Shown: positions 7,457-15,352, numbered from the stretch's first letter. The stretch is DNA of 18,924 bases from Ruminococcaceae bacterium UBA5450 (GCA_002424295.1 DIQY01000029.1:1910-20833); one strand, 5' to 3'. The notes: generated from the letters alone by a model not told the origin. Numbers and translations: made by a program.

Positions 7457-7480
7457 TCATGTCCCAAAAATGGGACATGA
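7457..7480. repeat. Perfect 10-bp inverted repeat with AAAA loop
   Basis: TCATGTCCCA, AAAA, then TGGGACATGA: 10 perfect pairs. There is no T run on either strand, so it is not a normal terminator, and one already lies at 7363-7398. The surrounding 7399-7590 region is AT-rich, with no gene and only weak promoter-like sequence (TTGCGC then TAAAAT 17 nt later, about 7516-7544). It may be an operator or RNA hairpin for the small genes that follow, or a remnant mobile-element end. Confidence 0.6.
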
Positions 7481-7590
7481 CCCCTAATTGAAAGAATAAA
7501 TGTTCGAATAATTATTGCGCTTGTCCAAAGAAGCTCATAAAATAAAAAGAGGAGAGAAAATTTACCCGACCGAGAAATTCAGGAAAGCGA

Positions 7591-7806
7591 GTGGATAAAC
7601 GAATGGATTATTTAGCATTATCAAACGAATACTTAGGGGAGGCCCAAAAATTGAAGGAGGCAATCATACCGATTAAAAATCGGCTAAAACAAAAAAGGCT
7701 TGGCTTTGAAGAAACGATTTCTTTGCAACGGAGGCAGGCAATGCTTTATCAGATGTATCTGGAGTGCCGGTTTACCGGTCTCTATTTGAAAAGGCATTAC
7801 GCATGA
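7591..7806 (+). CDS. Small helical protein of unknown function
   Basis: The 71-aa product is not recognised. It is charged and helical throughout, with repeated Leu/Lys/Arg/Gln, no membrane segment and no signal peptide; the middle reads KNRLKQKRLGFEETISLQRRQ. The GTG at 7591 has AGGA (7581-7584) at a good 6-nt distance; the in-frame ATG at 7603 is 18 nt away, so GTG is preferred but not certain. A stronger GAGGAG at 7549-7554 has no suitable in-frame start near it. The stop overlaps the start of the next gene (ATGA), which indicates translational coupling and a joint function with the sigma-like protein. Coding status rests mostly on this coupling. Confidence 0.6.
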   Translation: MDKRMDYLALSNEYLGEAQKLKEAIIPIKNRLKQKRLGFEETISLQRRQAMLYQMYLECRFTGLYLKRHYA

Positions 7807-8084
7807 GGACAAAGTTACTTAGTCTGGAGGCCCTAAAAAAAGGGATCGCCGCGAAGACTCCAGAACAGGAAGACCCCAAAAGAGAAAGGCTTTGCCGAAC
7901 AGTAAAACTTGCGATGGAGGAGGAACTGACCGAGCGGCAGAGAGAATGTCTTTGGCGCCGGTGCGAGGGAGAAGCAATTAAAAAGATAGCGGAAGACTTG
8001 GAGATTACACCGCCAACAGTCGAAAAGCATATCAGCGCGGGATTGCGCCGCCTACAGCGAATTTTTCGCTATTATTCTTTCTAA
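7803..8084 (+). CDS. Small sigma-70 region 4-like / HTH DNA-binding protein
   Basis: The 93-aa protein has a C-terminal helix-turn-helix from about residue 41: LTERQRECLWRRCEGEAIKKIAEDLEITPPTVEKHISAG, which has the sigma-factor region 4 / LuxR-type pattern (LTERQRE..., then A..L.I...TVEKHI..G...L). No sigma region 2 is present, so by itself it cannot be a complete sigma factor. I place the start at the ATG at 7803, inside the stop of the previous gene, although the frame is open from 7764. Such small sigma-like proteins occur in phages and integrative elements and as stand-alone regulators; no other mobile gene is seen here. It could bind the upstream inverted repeat (inference only). Confidence 0.75.
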   Translation: MRTKLLSLEALKKGIAAKTPEQEDPKRERLCRTVKLAMEEELTERQRECLWRRCEGEAIKKIAEDLEITPPTVEKHISAGLRRLQRIFRYYSF

Positions 8085-8115
8085 AGGATTCGACTTTTTA
8101 GAACAAGAAAGGCGG

Positions 8116-8144
8116 TAGACAAATTGTGTAAACAGGGCTATAAT
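8116..8144 (+). promoter_or_regulatory. Sigma-A promoter of the lipoprotein gene
   Basis: TAGACA (8116-8121) and TATAAT (8139-8144) with a 17-nt spacer, about 55 nt before the ATG at 8200. It separates this gene from the two small genes upstream. Confidence 0.8.
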
Positions 8145-8199
8145 AAAAATTATTCTAATTTGTTAAAAAAATACAAAATTAATTTTGGAGTGTGAAACT

Positions 8200-9360
8200 A
8201 TGAAGTCTAAAAAGATTCTCGCGGCCTTGATGGCGGGTGCGGTGGCGCTTTGCAGTTCAGGCTGTACGATCGGAGGGGACAAGTCCTGGTCCGCAAAATC
8301 GGGAGACACCCAACTTCCGGCGGGCGTTTATATTTATGAACTTTTCAGTGCTTATAATCAGGCAAAAACGAAGGCGGGATATACCACCTATATGGATATG
8401 AAAACCCAAACAATTGATGGCAAAGATGCGTTTACATGGACAAAAGATACCGCCAAGAATAGCATTAATCAGATCTTTGTAATTGATGATATGATGAAAG
8501 ACCTGAATCTGACCCTTTCGGATGATGATAATACAACCATTAACACCGAGACGGCTTCTGCTTGGAATGGTTCTTCTTCCAATGCGGGATATGGCACCAC
8601 CTTGGAGAAGTTTAATATTGCGAAATCGTCTTTCCAGATTGCTTATGCCGAATATTATGTCAAGTACCAGAAGGTGTTTGAAGCAATCTATGGACAAGGC
8701 GGAAGCAAAGAAATCAGCGCAGAAGATCAGAAAGCGTATTTTGAAAAGAAATTTGCCTCTTTTGAGATGATTCCGGTTGCTCTTTATAGTAAGGATTCTT
8801 CCGGGTCTTACAGCGTGATGAGCAATGATGATAAAGCAAAGCTCAAAACAGAGCTGGAAGGCTATGCAAGCGAAGTAAAAGGCGGCAAGAAGTCCATGTC
8901 TGATGCGGGAACGGATTATATGAATGCACACTCCGATACCGTTACCGCTTCTCCCTATCAGGATGTAACAACCGATTTGGAGACCAGTGGACTTCCCACC
9001 GATGTGGTTACAGGGATTCAGGGCATGAATGGCGGAGATGTACAGGTGCTCGATATTGGTTCCTATTATATTCTTGTCAGCAAGCGTGATATCAAGACGA
9101 AAACAGATACAGCACTGCAGGACGAACAAACAAAACTTTCCGTTTTGAGTGGACTTAAAGGAGATGAATTCCAGCAGGACATTGAGCAGAAAGCAGAGAA
9201 TTATACGAATGCAACCTTTAATACAGCCTGCATCAATGCGTATACGCCGGATCTGTTCTATACAGCTCCATCCAGCAGTGCGGCAGTTTCCTCGGAAAAT
9301 ATTTCGGAAGATCCTTCAAGCACTTCTGACGCGGTAAGCAGTACCAGTTCTGCAGCATAA
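8200..9360 (+). CDS. PrsA/SurA-like foldase-type lipoprotein
   Basis: The 386-aa protein begins with a lipoprotein signal peptide: KSKK, a hydrophobic stretch, then CSSGC with Cys22 as the likely lipid-bearing residue (the -3 position is Ser, not the usual Leu). The order then resembles SurA/PrsA chaperones: an N-terminal helical region with VYIYELFSAYNQAKTKAG near 45, and a helix pair around AYAEYYVKYQKVFEAIYG near 145-165. A C-terminal segment (DLETSGLPTDVVTGIQGMNGGDVQVLDIGSYYILVSKRD in outline, near 265-300) follows the parvulin pattern ending in a YxIxxxxxR strand. Parvulin active-site residues are not obvious, so isomerase activity is doubtful. The tail is Ser/Thr/Ala-rich. The ATG at 8200 follows GGAG at 8187-8190. 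Likely role: folding of exported proteins outside the membrane (family inference). Confidence 0.7.
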   Translation: MKSKKILAALMAGAVALCSSGCTIGGDKSWSAKSGDTQLPAGVYIYELFSAYNQAKTKAGYTTYMDMKTQTIDGKDAFTWTKDTAKNSINQIFVIDDMMKDLNLTLSDDDNTTINTETASAWNGSSSNAGYGTTLEKFNIAKSSFQIAYAEYYVKYQKVFEAIYGQGGSKEISAEDQKAYFEKKFASFEMIPVALYSKDSSGSYSVMSNDDKAKLKTELEGYASEVKGGKKSMSDAGTDYMNAHSDTVTASPYQDVTTDLETSGLPTDVVTGIQGMNGGDVQVLDIGSYYILVSKRDIKTKTDTALQDEQTKLSVLSGLKGDEFQQDIEQKAENYTNATFNTACINAYTPDLFYTAPSSSAAVSSENISEDPSSTSDAVSSTSSAA

Positions 9361-9416
9361 CAAAAGAGAATGAAATATGGGGCTAGCCTCATTATTAATG
9401 TATAACGGATTTTTAT

Positions 9417-9461
9417 AAAAGGCAGCGGCACAAGTAGAAATGCTTGTGCCGCTGCCTTTTT
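9417..9461. terminator. Bidirectional terminator between convergent genes
   Basis: An 18-bp perfect stem, AAAAGGCAGCGGCACAAG paired with its complement across the 8-nt loop TAGAAATG, with T runs on both strands. It serves the lipoprotein gene (plus) and the 9484-10647 gene (minus). Confidence 0.95.
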
Positions 9462-9483
9462 ATTTTAAATTTGCTTTATTCAT

Positions 9484-10647
9484 TTAGAACAGGACAACAA
9501 TATCTCCGCGGACTGCACAATCCCCTTCATAACTTTGTGCCTTTCCAGTCTTTAGATCATAAAGAGAATAAAAAATAAAAGTGCTCTTTTCATCGGTCAT
9601 TTCGTAGCGGGCTAAAAGATAACGATCATCAAGGCAGGTAATAAAATCTCCCATTTCAGTGCTGTAACAGGTATCAACCGAGCTGTGAAGAATCCCTTTT
9701 ACGTGAATTCCTTCGTTGCAGCGGTTGATTCGAAAAACCCGGCATTCCCCGTCAATCTGGAATTGTGCATCTTTATCATTCCCTGTAAGAGTCAAGCTCG
9801 CGGCAACTGTTTTATGTCCGGTTTCTTTATCGACTGCAATCAGCCGTTGGTCGCTTTTCGGAAAATACAAGGCGCGGAAATAGAGAGATTTTTCGTCCTG
9901 ACCGGCATAACGAACAAGCCCGTCGGTGCCGGCGCGAAGAATGCATTCCATTGGCAATTCACTTTTTCCATAATGGATCGCATCCAATATTTCGCTTTGC
10001 ATCCCCAGAAAGACAGAATCGGAAATATCATCTCCGAGCCACCGCTTATCCTGATAGCACTTTCGCTTGTCTTCTTCTGTGCCGTGAGGCTGCAACAAAA
10101 GGAGCTGTGGAATTTCTCCGCCAATAAACGGAATGAGCGCTGCGCCCGCACAGATCCGCTTATCGCGAATGCTGCGGCAGCGGCCGGTTTCCAAATCGTA
10201 AAGATAAGCTGCCCGAGAGTTTCCCGTGTGCAGCTGATATTCATGAAACAGCGCTTCGTCCCGATCATTTTCCTCCACGTAAAAAAGAATGTGAGATTCA
10301 TCGATCGCAAAGCTGCCGGAGTAATTTCCTGCAAAAGTTACCTGGTCAAAATTCTTTTCTTTGCCTTCTTTACTGAGCCGCAGAACCCATGCTTCCCCGC
10401 TGCCATTTTCCATCACGACGAGAAAATCAGTGGGAAACGAAAAATAGTGCATCATATAACCTGGCTTTTGAACTAGATAATTTGCGAGCATATCCTCTTT
10501 TTTGGTAGCACTGTTATAGCGCAGCAGAAAGAGACTTTGCTTGCCGTCCTCTATTTTTTCTTCTGCATAATAGATTAGATCACCGCAGATATCAATCAGA
10601 ACATCATTGCAGTTTGTAAAAATGTTACGCAGGTCAATTAATTTCAT
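9484..10647 (-). CDS. Uncharacterised 387-aa cytoplasmic protein, beta-strand rich
   Basis: I do not recognise this protein. It lacks a signal peptide or membrane helix and is rich in short strand patterns of the type LIYYAEEK, AAYLYDLETGRC, LIAVDKETGHKTV and FYSLYDLKTGKAQ, spaced through the length. The recurrent Y-D-x-x-T/E-G turns resemble blades of a beta-propeller (WD40/YncE-like), which is inference. It contains few cysteines and no catalytic motif I can name. The ATG at 10647 follows AAGGAG, with a good promoter at 10684-10712. It is monocistronic, between the bidirectional terminator at 9417-9461 and its promoter. Coding status is secure by length, promoter, ribosome binding site and terminator. 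Confidence 0.85.
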   Translation of the reverse strand: MKLIDLRNIFTNCNDVLIDICGDLIYYAEEKIEDGKQSLFLLRYNSATKKEDMLANYLVQKPGYMMHYFSFPTDFLVVMENGSGEAWVLRLSKEGKEKNFDQVTFAGNYSGSFAIDESHILFYVEENDRDEALFHEYQLHTGNSRAAYLYDLETGRCRSIRDKRICAGAALIPFIGGEIPQLLLLQPHGTEEDKRKCYQDKRWLGDDISDSVFLGMQSEILDAIHYGKSELPMECILRAGTDGLVRYAGQDEKSLYFRALYFPKSDQRLIAVDKETGHKTVAASLTLTGNDKDAQFQIDGECRVFRINRCNEGIHVKGILHSSVDTCYSTEMGDFITCLDDRYLLARYEMTDEKSTFIFYSLYDLKTGKAQSYEGDCAVRGDIVVLF

Positions 10648-10683
10648 ATTCTGCGGCGCTCCTTTCTAAAAACTTACTTTTCT

Positions 10684-10712
10684 ATTTTAGCCTACCTTTC
10701 TGTCTTTTTCAA
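10684..10712 (-). promoter_or_regulatory. Sigma-A promoter of the 387-aa protein gene
   Basis: On the minus strand TTGAAA (10712-10707) and TAAAAT (10689-10684) are 17 nt apart, about 37 nt before the ATG at 10647. Confidence 0.75.
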
Positions 10713-10770
10713 GCAAATGGGAAGGACTTTTCCTGAGAAAGTCAAAAGCCCCTTTGAGATAAAAAAGTTC

Positions 10771-10799
10771 ATACACTTTTTATGATAAATGTGTATAAT
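10771..10799 (+). promoter_or_regulatory. -10 box and inverted repeat upstream of the Smr-ABC operon
   Basis: TATAAT at 10794-10799 is a perfect -10 box; no convincing -35 is present at 16-18 nt. ATACAC (10771-10776) and GTGTAT (10791-10796) form an inverted repeat spanning the place of the -35, the arrangement of an operator for a repressor or activator. This is the only promoter-like sequence before the operon. Confidence 0.5.
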
Positions 10800-10831
10800 A
10801 ATATCAATATGCGAAAGGGGAATCATCTATA

Positions 10832-11080
10832 ATGGTAGAGCGAGGAAGCGGCCCGGTGGTGGAACTGGATTTTCATAATACGCTGGTCAAAGACGCACAG
10901 CGGGAGCTGACCGCTTATCTTTCTCATGCGCCGGATTCTGTCCGCGAAGTGCGTGTAATTCACGGATATCACGGCGGTACGGCTCTTCGGGATATGATTC
11001 GTTACCATTTTCATCACCCCCGCATCAAGACGAAGATGATCGCGCTAAACCCCGGGGAGACCCGACTAATTTTAAAATAA
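10832..11080 (+). CDS. Stand-alone Smr-domain protein
   Basis: The 82-aa protein is almost entirely a small MutS-related (Smr) domain. The N-terminal ELDFHNTLVKDAQREL is the LDxH signature near residues 12-26, and VRVIHGYHGGTALRDMIR near 41-58 is the HGxGxxxLR signature. Smr domains are nucleic-acid binding or nicking modules, in MutS2 linked to ribosome rescue or recombination. Here there is no MutS ATPase part. AAAGGGG at 10814-10820 precedes the ATG. The ABC ATPase starts 12 nt after its stop, so the gene leads an operon with a membrane transporter, an odd partner. Whether it acts on RNA, DNA or ribosomes cannot be read here. Confidence 0.85.
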   Translation: MVERGSGPVVELDFHNTLVKDAQRELTAYLSHAPDSVREVRVIHGYHGGTALRDMIRYHFHHPRIKTKMIALNPGETRLILK

Positions 11081-11092
11081 CGGGAGAATGAT

Positions 11093-11794
11093 ATGGCTTT
11101 TGTGGAATTTCATGATGTGACCAAGTTTTATCAAATGGGTGAAGTTTCAATCCATGCGGCGGACGGCGTTAATTTTTCCATCGAAAAAGGAGAATTTGTC
11201 ATTATCGTCGGTCCAAGCGGTGCGGGAAAGACCACAGTGCTCAATATGCTGGGGGGCATGGATTCTTGTACTACTGGGGAGATCCTTTTGGATGGGAAAA
11301 ATATCAGCAGTTACAATCAAAAACAGCTTACGCAGTACCGGCGGTACGATGTAGGGTTTGTTTTTCAGTTTTATAATTTGGTGCAGAATCTGACGGCGCT
11401 TGAAAATGTAGAATTGGCATCCCAGATCTGTAAAGATCCGCTGGATGCGATGGAAGTCTTACGGGAAGTAGGACTTGAAGAGCGGGCGGATAATTTTCCG
11501 GCACAGCTTTCGGGCGGCGAGCAGCAGCGGGTTGCGATTGCCCGTGCTCTTGCAAAAAATCCAAAATTACTGCTCTGTGATGAACCGACCGGCGCACTGG
11601 ATTACCGCACCGGAAAGGCAGTCCTTCAGCTTTTACAGGATACCTGCCGCAATACCGGAAGAACCGTGATCGTCATTACACATAATCAGGCATTTGCTGC
11701 CCTGGCGGATCGGGTAATTCATATTCATTCAGGAAAGGTTCAGAAGATGGAGCTAAACGAAAACCCAATGAGTGCTGAAAGGATTGAATGGTGA
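11093..11794 (+). CDS. ABC transporter ATP-binding protein (MacB/LolD type)
   Basis: The 233-aa ATPase belongs to the MacB/FtsE-like group that drives FtsX-type permeases without moving substrate through a classical channel. Seen motifs are Walker A GPSGAGKT at 40-47, a Q-loop in FVFQFYNLVQNLTALENVE, the signature LSGGEQQR at 139-146, Walker B LLLCDEPTGALD near 160, and the H-loop VIVITHN. The short spacing and the PTGALD D-loop are typical of the group. The ATG at 11093 follows GGGAG. Its stop (11792-11794) is one base before the ATG of the permease, so both are translated in a coupled way and form one transporter. Confidence 0.95.
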   Translation: MAFVEFHDVTKFYQMGEVSIHAADGVNFSIEKGEFVIIVGPSGAGKTTVLNMLGGMDSCTTGEILLDGKNISSYNQKQLTQYRRYDVGFVFQFYNLVQNLTALENVELASQICKDPLDAMEVLREVGLEERADNFPAQLSGGEQQRVAIARALAKNPKLLLCDEPTGALDYRTGKAVLQLLQDTCRNTGRTVIVITHNQAFAALADRVIHIHSGKVQKMELNENPMSAERIEW

Positions 11795-11795
11795 G

Positions 11796-14700
11796 ATGAA
11801 AGCTTTCAGAACTGAAATCCGCCGTTCAATTTCGCGGTCAAAGGGCCGATTCTTTGCAATCTTGTTAATCGTAGCGTTGGGTGCGGGATTTTATGCCGGT
11901 TTGCGGTCAACAGCACCGGATATGCGCAGAACCGTTGACCAATATATGAAAGACGGCAACCTGATGGATATTCAGCTTTTGTCCACTATGGGATTTTCGG
12001 CTTCAGACGTGGAAGCTGTTTCTCAAGTAGAGGGTGTCGAGGCGGCAATGCCGACCTATTATACCGATGTCATCACCACGGTAGATCAGAAAGATATTAC
12101 GATTAGAATTCATGCGCTCCCGCCGTTGGGAGCGGAAGATACGTCGAAAGAATCTATGAACCGTCCGACGCTCGTTGAAGGACGCTGGCCGCAGAACAGC
12201 GGAGAATGCGTCGTTGGGAAAGGGAAAGACCTCAAGAATAGTATCGAGATCGGCTCGACAATTACGATGCAGTCCTGTACAGGCGGGCTTTCGGATACCT
12301 TGAAGACAGATACGTTTACAGTGGTCGGCTATGTGGATTCCTCATATTATGTCAGTTTTTCAGTCGGGACTACGACCATCGGAAATGGTCAGCTTGACCG
12401 CTATGCCTTTATTTTGCCGGAGGATTTTAAAAGCAGTGCTTATTCGACGCTCTATCTCAAAGTGAAGGGTGCAGATTCAGTCAGCACTTTTTCAGATCGG
12501 TATGATGAGATTGTCGGCGCAGTAAGTGATCGCCTGGAGGACATTCGGGAGTCGCGGCAGAATGGCCGTTTACAGGAAGTGAAAGCAGACGCTGAGCAGA
12601 CGCTCTCCGATGCCCAGAAAAAATATGACAATGCAAAGGCGGATACGGATGCGCAGTTAAATGAAGCCCAGCAGAAGCTTTTGGATGGAGCGGCGCAGAT
12701 TGCCGAAAATGAGCGGACGCTGGAGGACGCAGAAGCGAAGCTTGCTGCAGGAAAGCAGGAGTATGAGAGTGGCCTTGCGGCTTATCAGGAAAAAGCGGCA
12801 GAGACAAATCCACAGCTAAATGCTGCACAGGAGCAGATTGATACAGGCAAAGAGACCCTTGCGGAAAAAAAGCAGCAGTTGGAGGCTGCGGAGAAAAAGC
12901 TGGAAGAAGGAAAAGGACAGCTGACTTCTGCGGAGCAGCTGGTGCAAAGTATTCCGCAGCTAAAAGCCGGCATCAAGCAGACGCAGCAGACAATAAATGA
13001 CCTGACCGCAAAACAGGAGCCTTTGAAAGTTCAAGTTGCGGGATTAAAAGCCCAGGCAGAAACGCTCAATGCACAGATGAATTCGCTGGATCCAAAAGCC
13101 CCTGATTACGAAAATCAAAAAACAAAACTGCAAAACCAACTCGATCAGGTAAATGCAGGGCTTTCTCAGGCAGAAAGTGGTTTGCAGCAGGTGAATGACG
13201 GGATAACCACCGCAAATTCCGAGCTGCAAAATCTGGGGGGACTTCTTGCGCAGGCAAATGCACTTTCTCCGCAGCTTGATTCGATGAGAGAGCAGCTGAC
13301 TTCTGCGGAGCAGCAGATTTGGGAGGGACAAGAAGCGATCACTTCTGGAGAGGAAGAGATTGCTGCGAATCAGCAGAGAGTGGATTCCGGTCGGGAACAG
13401 CTTTCTGCGGCAAAAGAAAAACTTGACAGTGCTGCAGAAGAGATTTCTGCAAATGAAACACGTTTGGCACAGGGAAGACAGCAGTTGGGAGAAGCCAAAA
13501 ATACGCTTTCTGATGGACAGAAATCCTATGACGATGCCAAAAAAGAAGCAGAAGGAAAGCTTTTAAACGCCAAACTGGAGCTCGACGACGGAAAAGCAAA
13601 ACTGGACGAACTGAAAGCGCCTACATGGTATATCCTTGACCGCCACAAGAATCTTGGATTTGCCAGTTTTGAAAGCGATGCAGACCGAATGGATTCAATT
13701 TCCACCGTGTTTCCGGTTCTGTTCTTTTTAGTTGCGGCGCTGGTTGCACTCACAACAATGACCCGTATGGTAGAAGAGGAGCGGGTTTTGATCGGAACCT
13801 ATTTTTCTTTGGGATATTCTAAACATACCATCCTGAAAAAATATCTGTTCTATGCGGGAGTTGCAGGAGTGGTAGGCTGTGCAGTGGGGATTCCTTTAGG
13901 AATGTATGTTTTGCCGCCGATTTGTTGGAACAGTTATCGCCTGATCTATGTTGCACCGCCTGCAATTTTGGAATTTAACCTCAAATATACGGCAATCGGA
14001 TTTTTTGCTTCTCTGGGAACTTCTCTGGGAGCGACTGCTTTTGCAGTGGCTTCTTCTCTGAGAGAATCCCCAGCATCTCTGATGCTGCCAAAAGCACCGG
14101 CGCCCGGAAAGCGAATCTTTCTCGAGCGAATTCACCCGATTTGGCGCCGTATGAAATTTACCAGCAAAGTGACTGCGCGGAATATGTTTCGCTATAAGCG
14201 GCGTCTAATTATGACGATTGTTGGAATCGCCGGCGCAACGGGGCTCCTTTTGACCGGATATGGAATTAAAGACAGCATTTCCGACATTATTACGAATCAG
14301 TACAATGTTCTTTATTCCTACAATGTGGTAGCTCATCTGAAAGATGGAAACGTTTCTGAAGAAGCAAAAAAAGTTTTGGAAGATTCCCAAAAGACTTCCG
14401 GCTGGATGAAAGATGAGCGGCGCAATATCGATATTGATAACGAAAGCGGCAAGAGCATTTCCGGCTACCTTTTTGTACCGGAAACAGCGGACGAACTTCC
14501 GAATTTTGTGAATCTGCGTTTGAGAAAAAGCCATGAGCAAGTGCCTTTTGGCAGCAATAGCGTTGTCCTTACTGAAAAGGCTGCCGGTCAACTGGGCGTC
14601 TCTGTGGGCGGAAAAGTGATCATTAAAAATAATGAAGGAAAAGAAGTTTCATTTACTGTAACCGGAATTACGGAAAACTATCTTTACCATTTCCTTTATA

Positions 14701-15290
14701 TTGATCCGGTGCTTTATGAATCTGTCACAGGAGATCAGCCTCAATATAATGAATTGTGCATCGAGGCGAATGCCCCGGACAGTGCTGCGCAGAAAGCATA
14801 TAGCGATGAGCTTTTAAATAGCGACGGAATTTCTATTGTTACGTTTTTGAGGGATACGACAAAAGCATTCGAAAAGATGATCGAATCGCTCAATAATATT
14901 ATTTTGGTTTTGATTTTCTGTGCCGGGATGCTGGCATTTATTGTCCTTTACAATCTAACGAATATCAATATTACAGAGCGGCAGCGGGAACTTGCCACCA
15001 TTAAGGTTTTGGGATTCTATGATCGTGAAGTCAGCGCTTATATTTATCGGGAGACTAGCTGGCTGACGATCTTGGGGTGCGGAGCAGGACTGCTTTTGGG
15101 AATTTTGATGCACGCTTATGTCATTACAACGGTAGAAATAGATGTGGTGATGTTTGGCCGCGAGATCGCACCGCAAAGCTTCCTCTATAGTGCTCTCTTA
15201 ACTTTGCTGTTCTCTGTGATTGTTGATCTATTTATGAATCGAAAACTGAAGCGGATTAATATGGTGGAATCTTTAAAGTCTGTTGATTAA
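11796..15290 (+). CDS. Large FtsX/MacB-type ABC permease with extended extracytoplasmic coiled coil
   Basis: The 1164-aa membrane protein is the partner of the ATPase just upstream. TM1 is near residues 17-36 (RFFAILLIVALGAGFYAGL). A MacB-like extracytoplasmic part follows to about 235, then a very long coiled coil at about 240-605, rich in Ala, Gln, Glu, Lys and Asp with heptad-like repeats. The first FtsX unit lies near 635-755 (VFPVLFFLVAALVALTTMTRMVEEE), then a second extracytoplasmic domain, and the second FtsX unit near 1030-1155 (ILVLIFCAGMLAFIVLYNLTN). The duplicated FtsX layout is usual for single-gene permeases of this kind in Firmicutes. The ATG at 11796 is favoured over the in-frame GTG at 11772, which lacks a ribosome binding site. 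Such systems are tied to peptide or drug efflux or to cell-wall control; the substrate is unknown. Confidence 0.9.
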   Translation: MKAFRTEIRRSISRSKGRFFAILLIVALGAGFYAGLRSTAPDMRRTVDQYMKDGNLMDIQLLSTMGFSASDVEAVSQVEGVEAAMPTYYTDVITTVDQKDITIRIHALPPLGAEDTSKESMNRPTLVEGRWPQNSGECVVGKGKDLKNSIEIGSTITMQSCTGGLSDTLKTDTFTVVGYVDSSYYVSFSVGTTTIGNGQLDRYAFILPEDFKSSAYSTLYLKVKGADSVSTFSDRYDEIVGAVSDRLEDIRESRQNGRLQEVKADAEQTLSDAQKKYDNAKADTDAQLNEAQQKLLDGAAQIAENERTLEDAEAKLAAGKQEYESGLAAYQEKAAETNPQLNAAQEQIDTGKETLAEKKQQLEAAEKKLEEGKGQLTSAEQLVQSIPQLKAGIKQTQQTINDLTAKQEPLKVQVAGLKAQAETLNAQMNSLDPKAPDYENQKTKLQNQLDQVNAGLSQAESGLQQVNDGITTANSELQNLGGLLAQANALSPQLDSMREQLTSAEQQIWEGQEAITSGEEEIAANQQRVDSGREQLSAAKEKLDSAAEEISANETRLAQGRQQLGEAKNTLSDGQKSYDDAKKEAEGKLLNAKLELDDGKAKLDELKAPTWYILDRHKNLGFASFESDADRMDSISTVFPVLFFLVAALVALTTMTRMVEEERVLIGTYFSLGYSKHTILKKYLFYAGVAGVVGCAVGIPLGMYVLPPICWNSYRLIYVAPPAILEFNLKYTAIGFFASLGTSLGATAFAVASSLRESPASLMLPKAPAPGKRIFLERIHPIWRRMKFTSKVTARNMFRYKRRLIMTIVGIAGATGLLLTGYGIKDSISDIITNQYNVLYSYNVVAHLKDGNVSEEAKKVLEDSQKTSGWMKDERRNIDIDNESGKSISGYLFVPETADELPNFVNLRLRKSHEQVPFGSNSVVLTEKAAGQLGVSVGGKVIIKNNEGKEVSFTVTGITENYLYHFLYIDPVLYESVTGDQPQYNELCIEANAPDSAAQKAYSDELLNSDGISIVTFLRDTTKAFEKMIESLNNIILVLIFCAGMLAFIVLYNLTNINITERQRELATIKVLGFYDREVSAYIYRETSWLTILGCGAGLLLGILMHAYVITTVEIDVVMFGREIAPQSFLYSALLTLLFSVIVDLFMNRKLKRINMVESLKSVD
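12918..13314 (+). repeat. Pair of exact 22-bp direct repeats inside the coiled coil
   Basis: Positions 12918-12939 and 13293-13314 are identical over 22 bases and encode the same in-frame QLTSAEQ segment, 375 nt (125 codons) apart. The whole coiled coil is low-complexity with related but diverged units, so this looks like internal duplication. Recombination between the copies would remove 125 codons in frame. Confidence 0.8.
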
Positions 15291-15304
15291 ATAGAATAAA
15301 AAAT

Positions 15305-15352
15305 AAAAAGCTGAAACAACTTGACTTAATAGACAAGTGTTTCGGCTTTTTT
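15305..15352 (+). terminator. Terminator after the ABC permease
   Basis: AAAGCTGAAAC-A-ACTTG pairs with CAAGTGTTTCGGCTTT (one G-T pair and a bulged A), followed by a run of six T. It ends the Smr-ABC operon. Confidence 0.9.

Noticed and set aside
8257..9129. Minus-strand 290-aa open frame across the lipoprotein gene
   Set aside because: The plus-strand gene has a promoter, ribosome binding site, signal peptide and terminator; the antisense frame has none.
9685..10476. Plus-strand 263-aa open frame opposite the 387-aa protein gene
   Set aside because: No start signal or motif; the minus strand has promoter, ribosome binding site and terminator.
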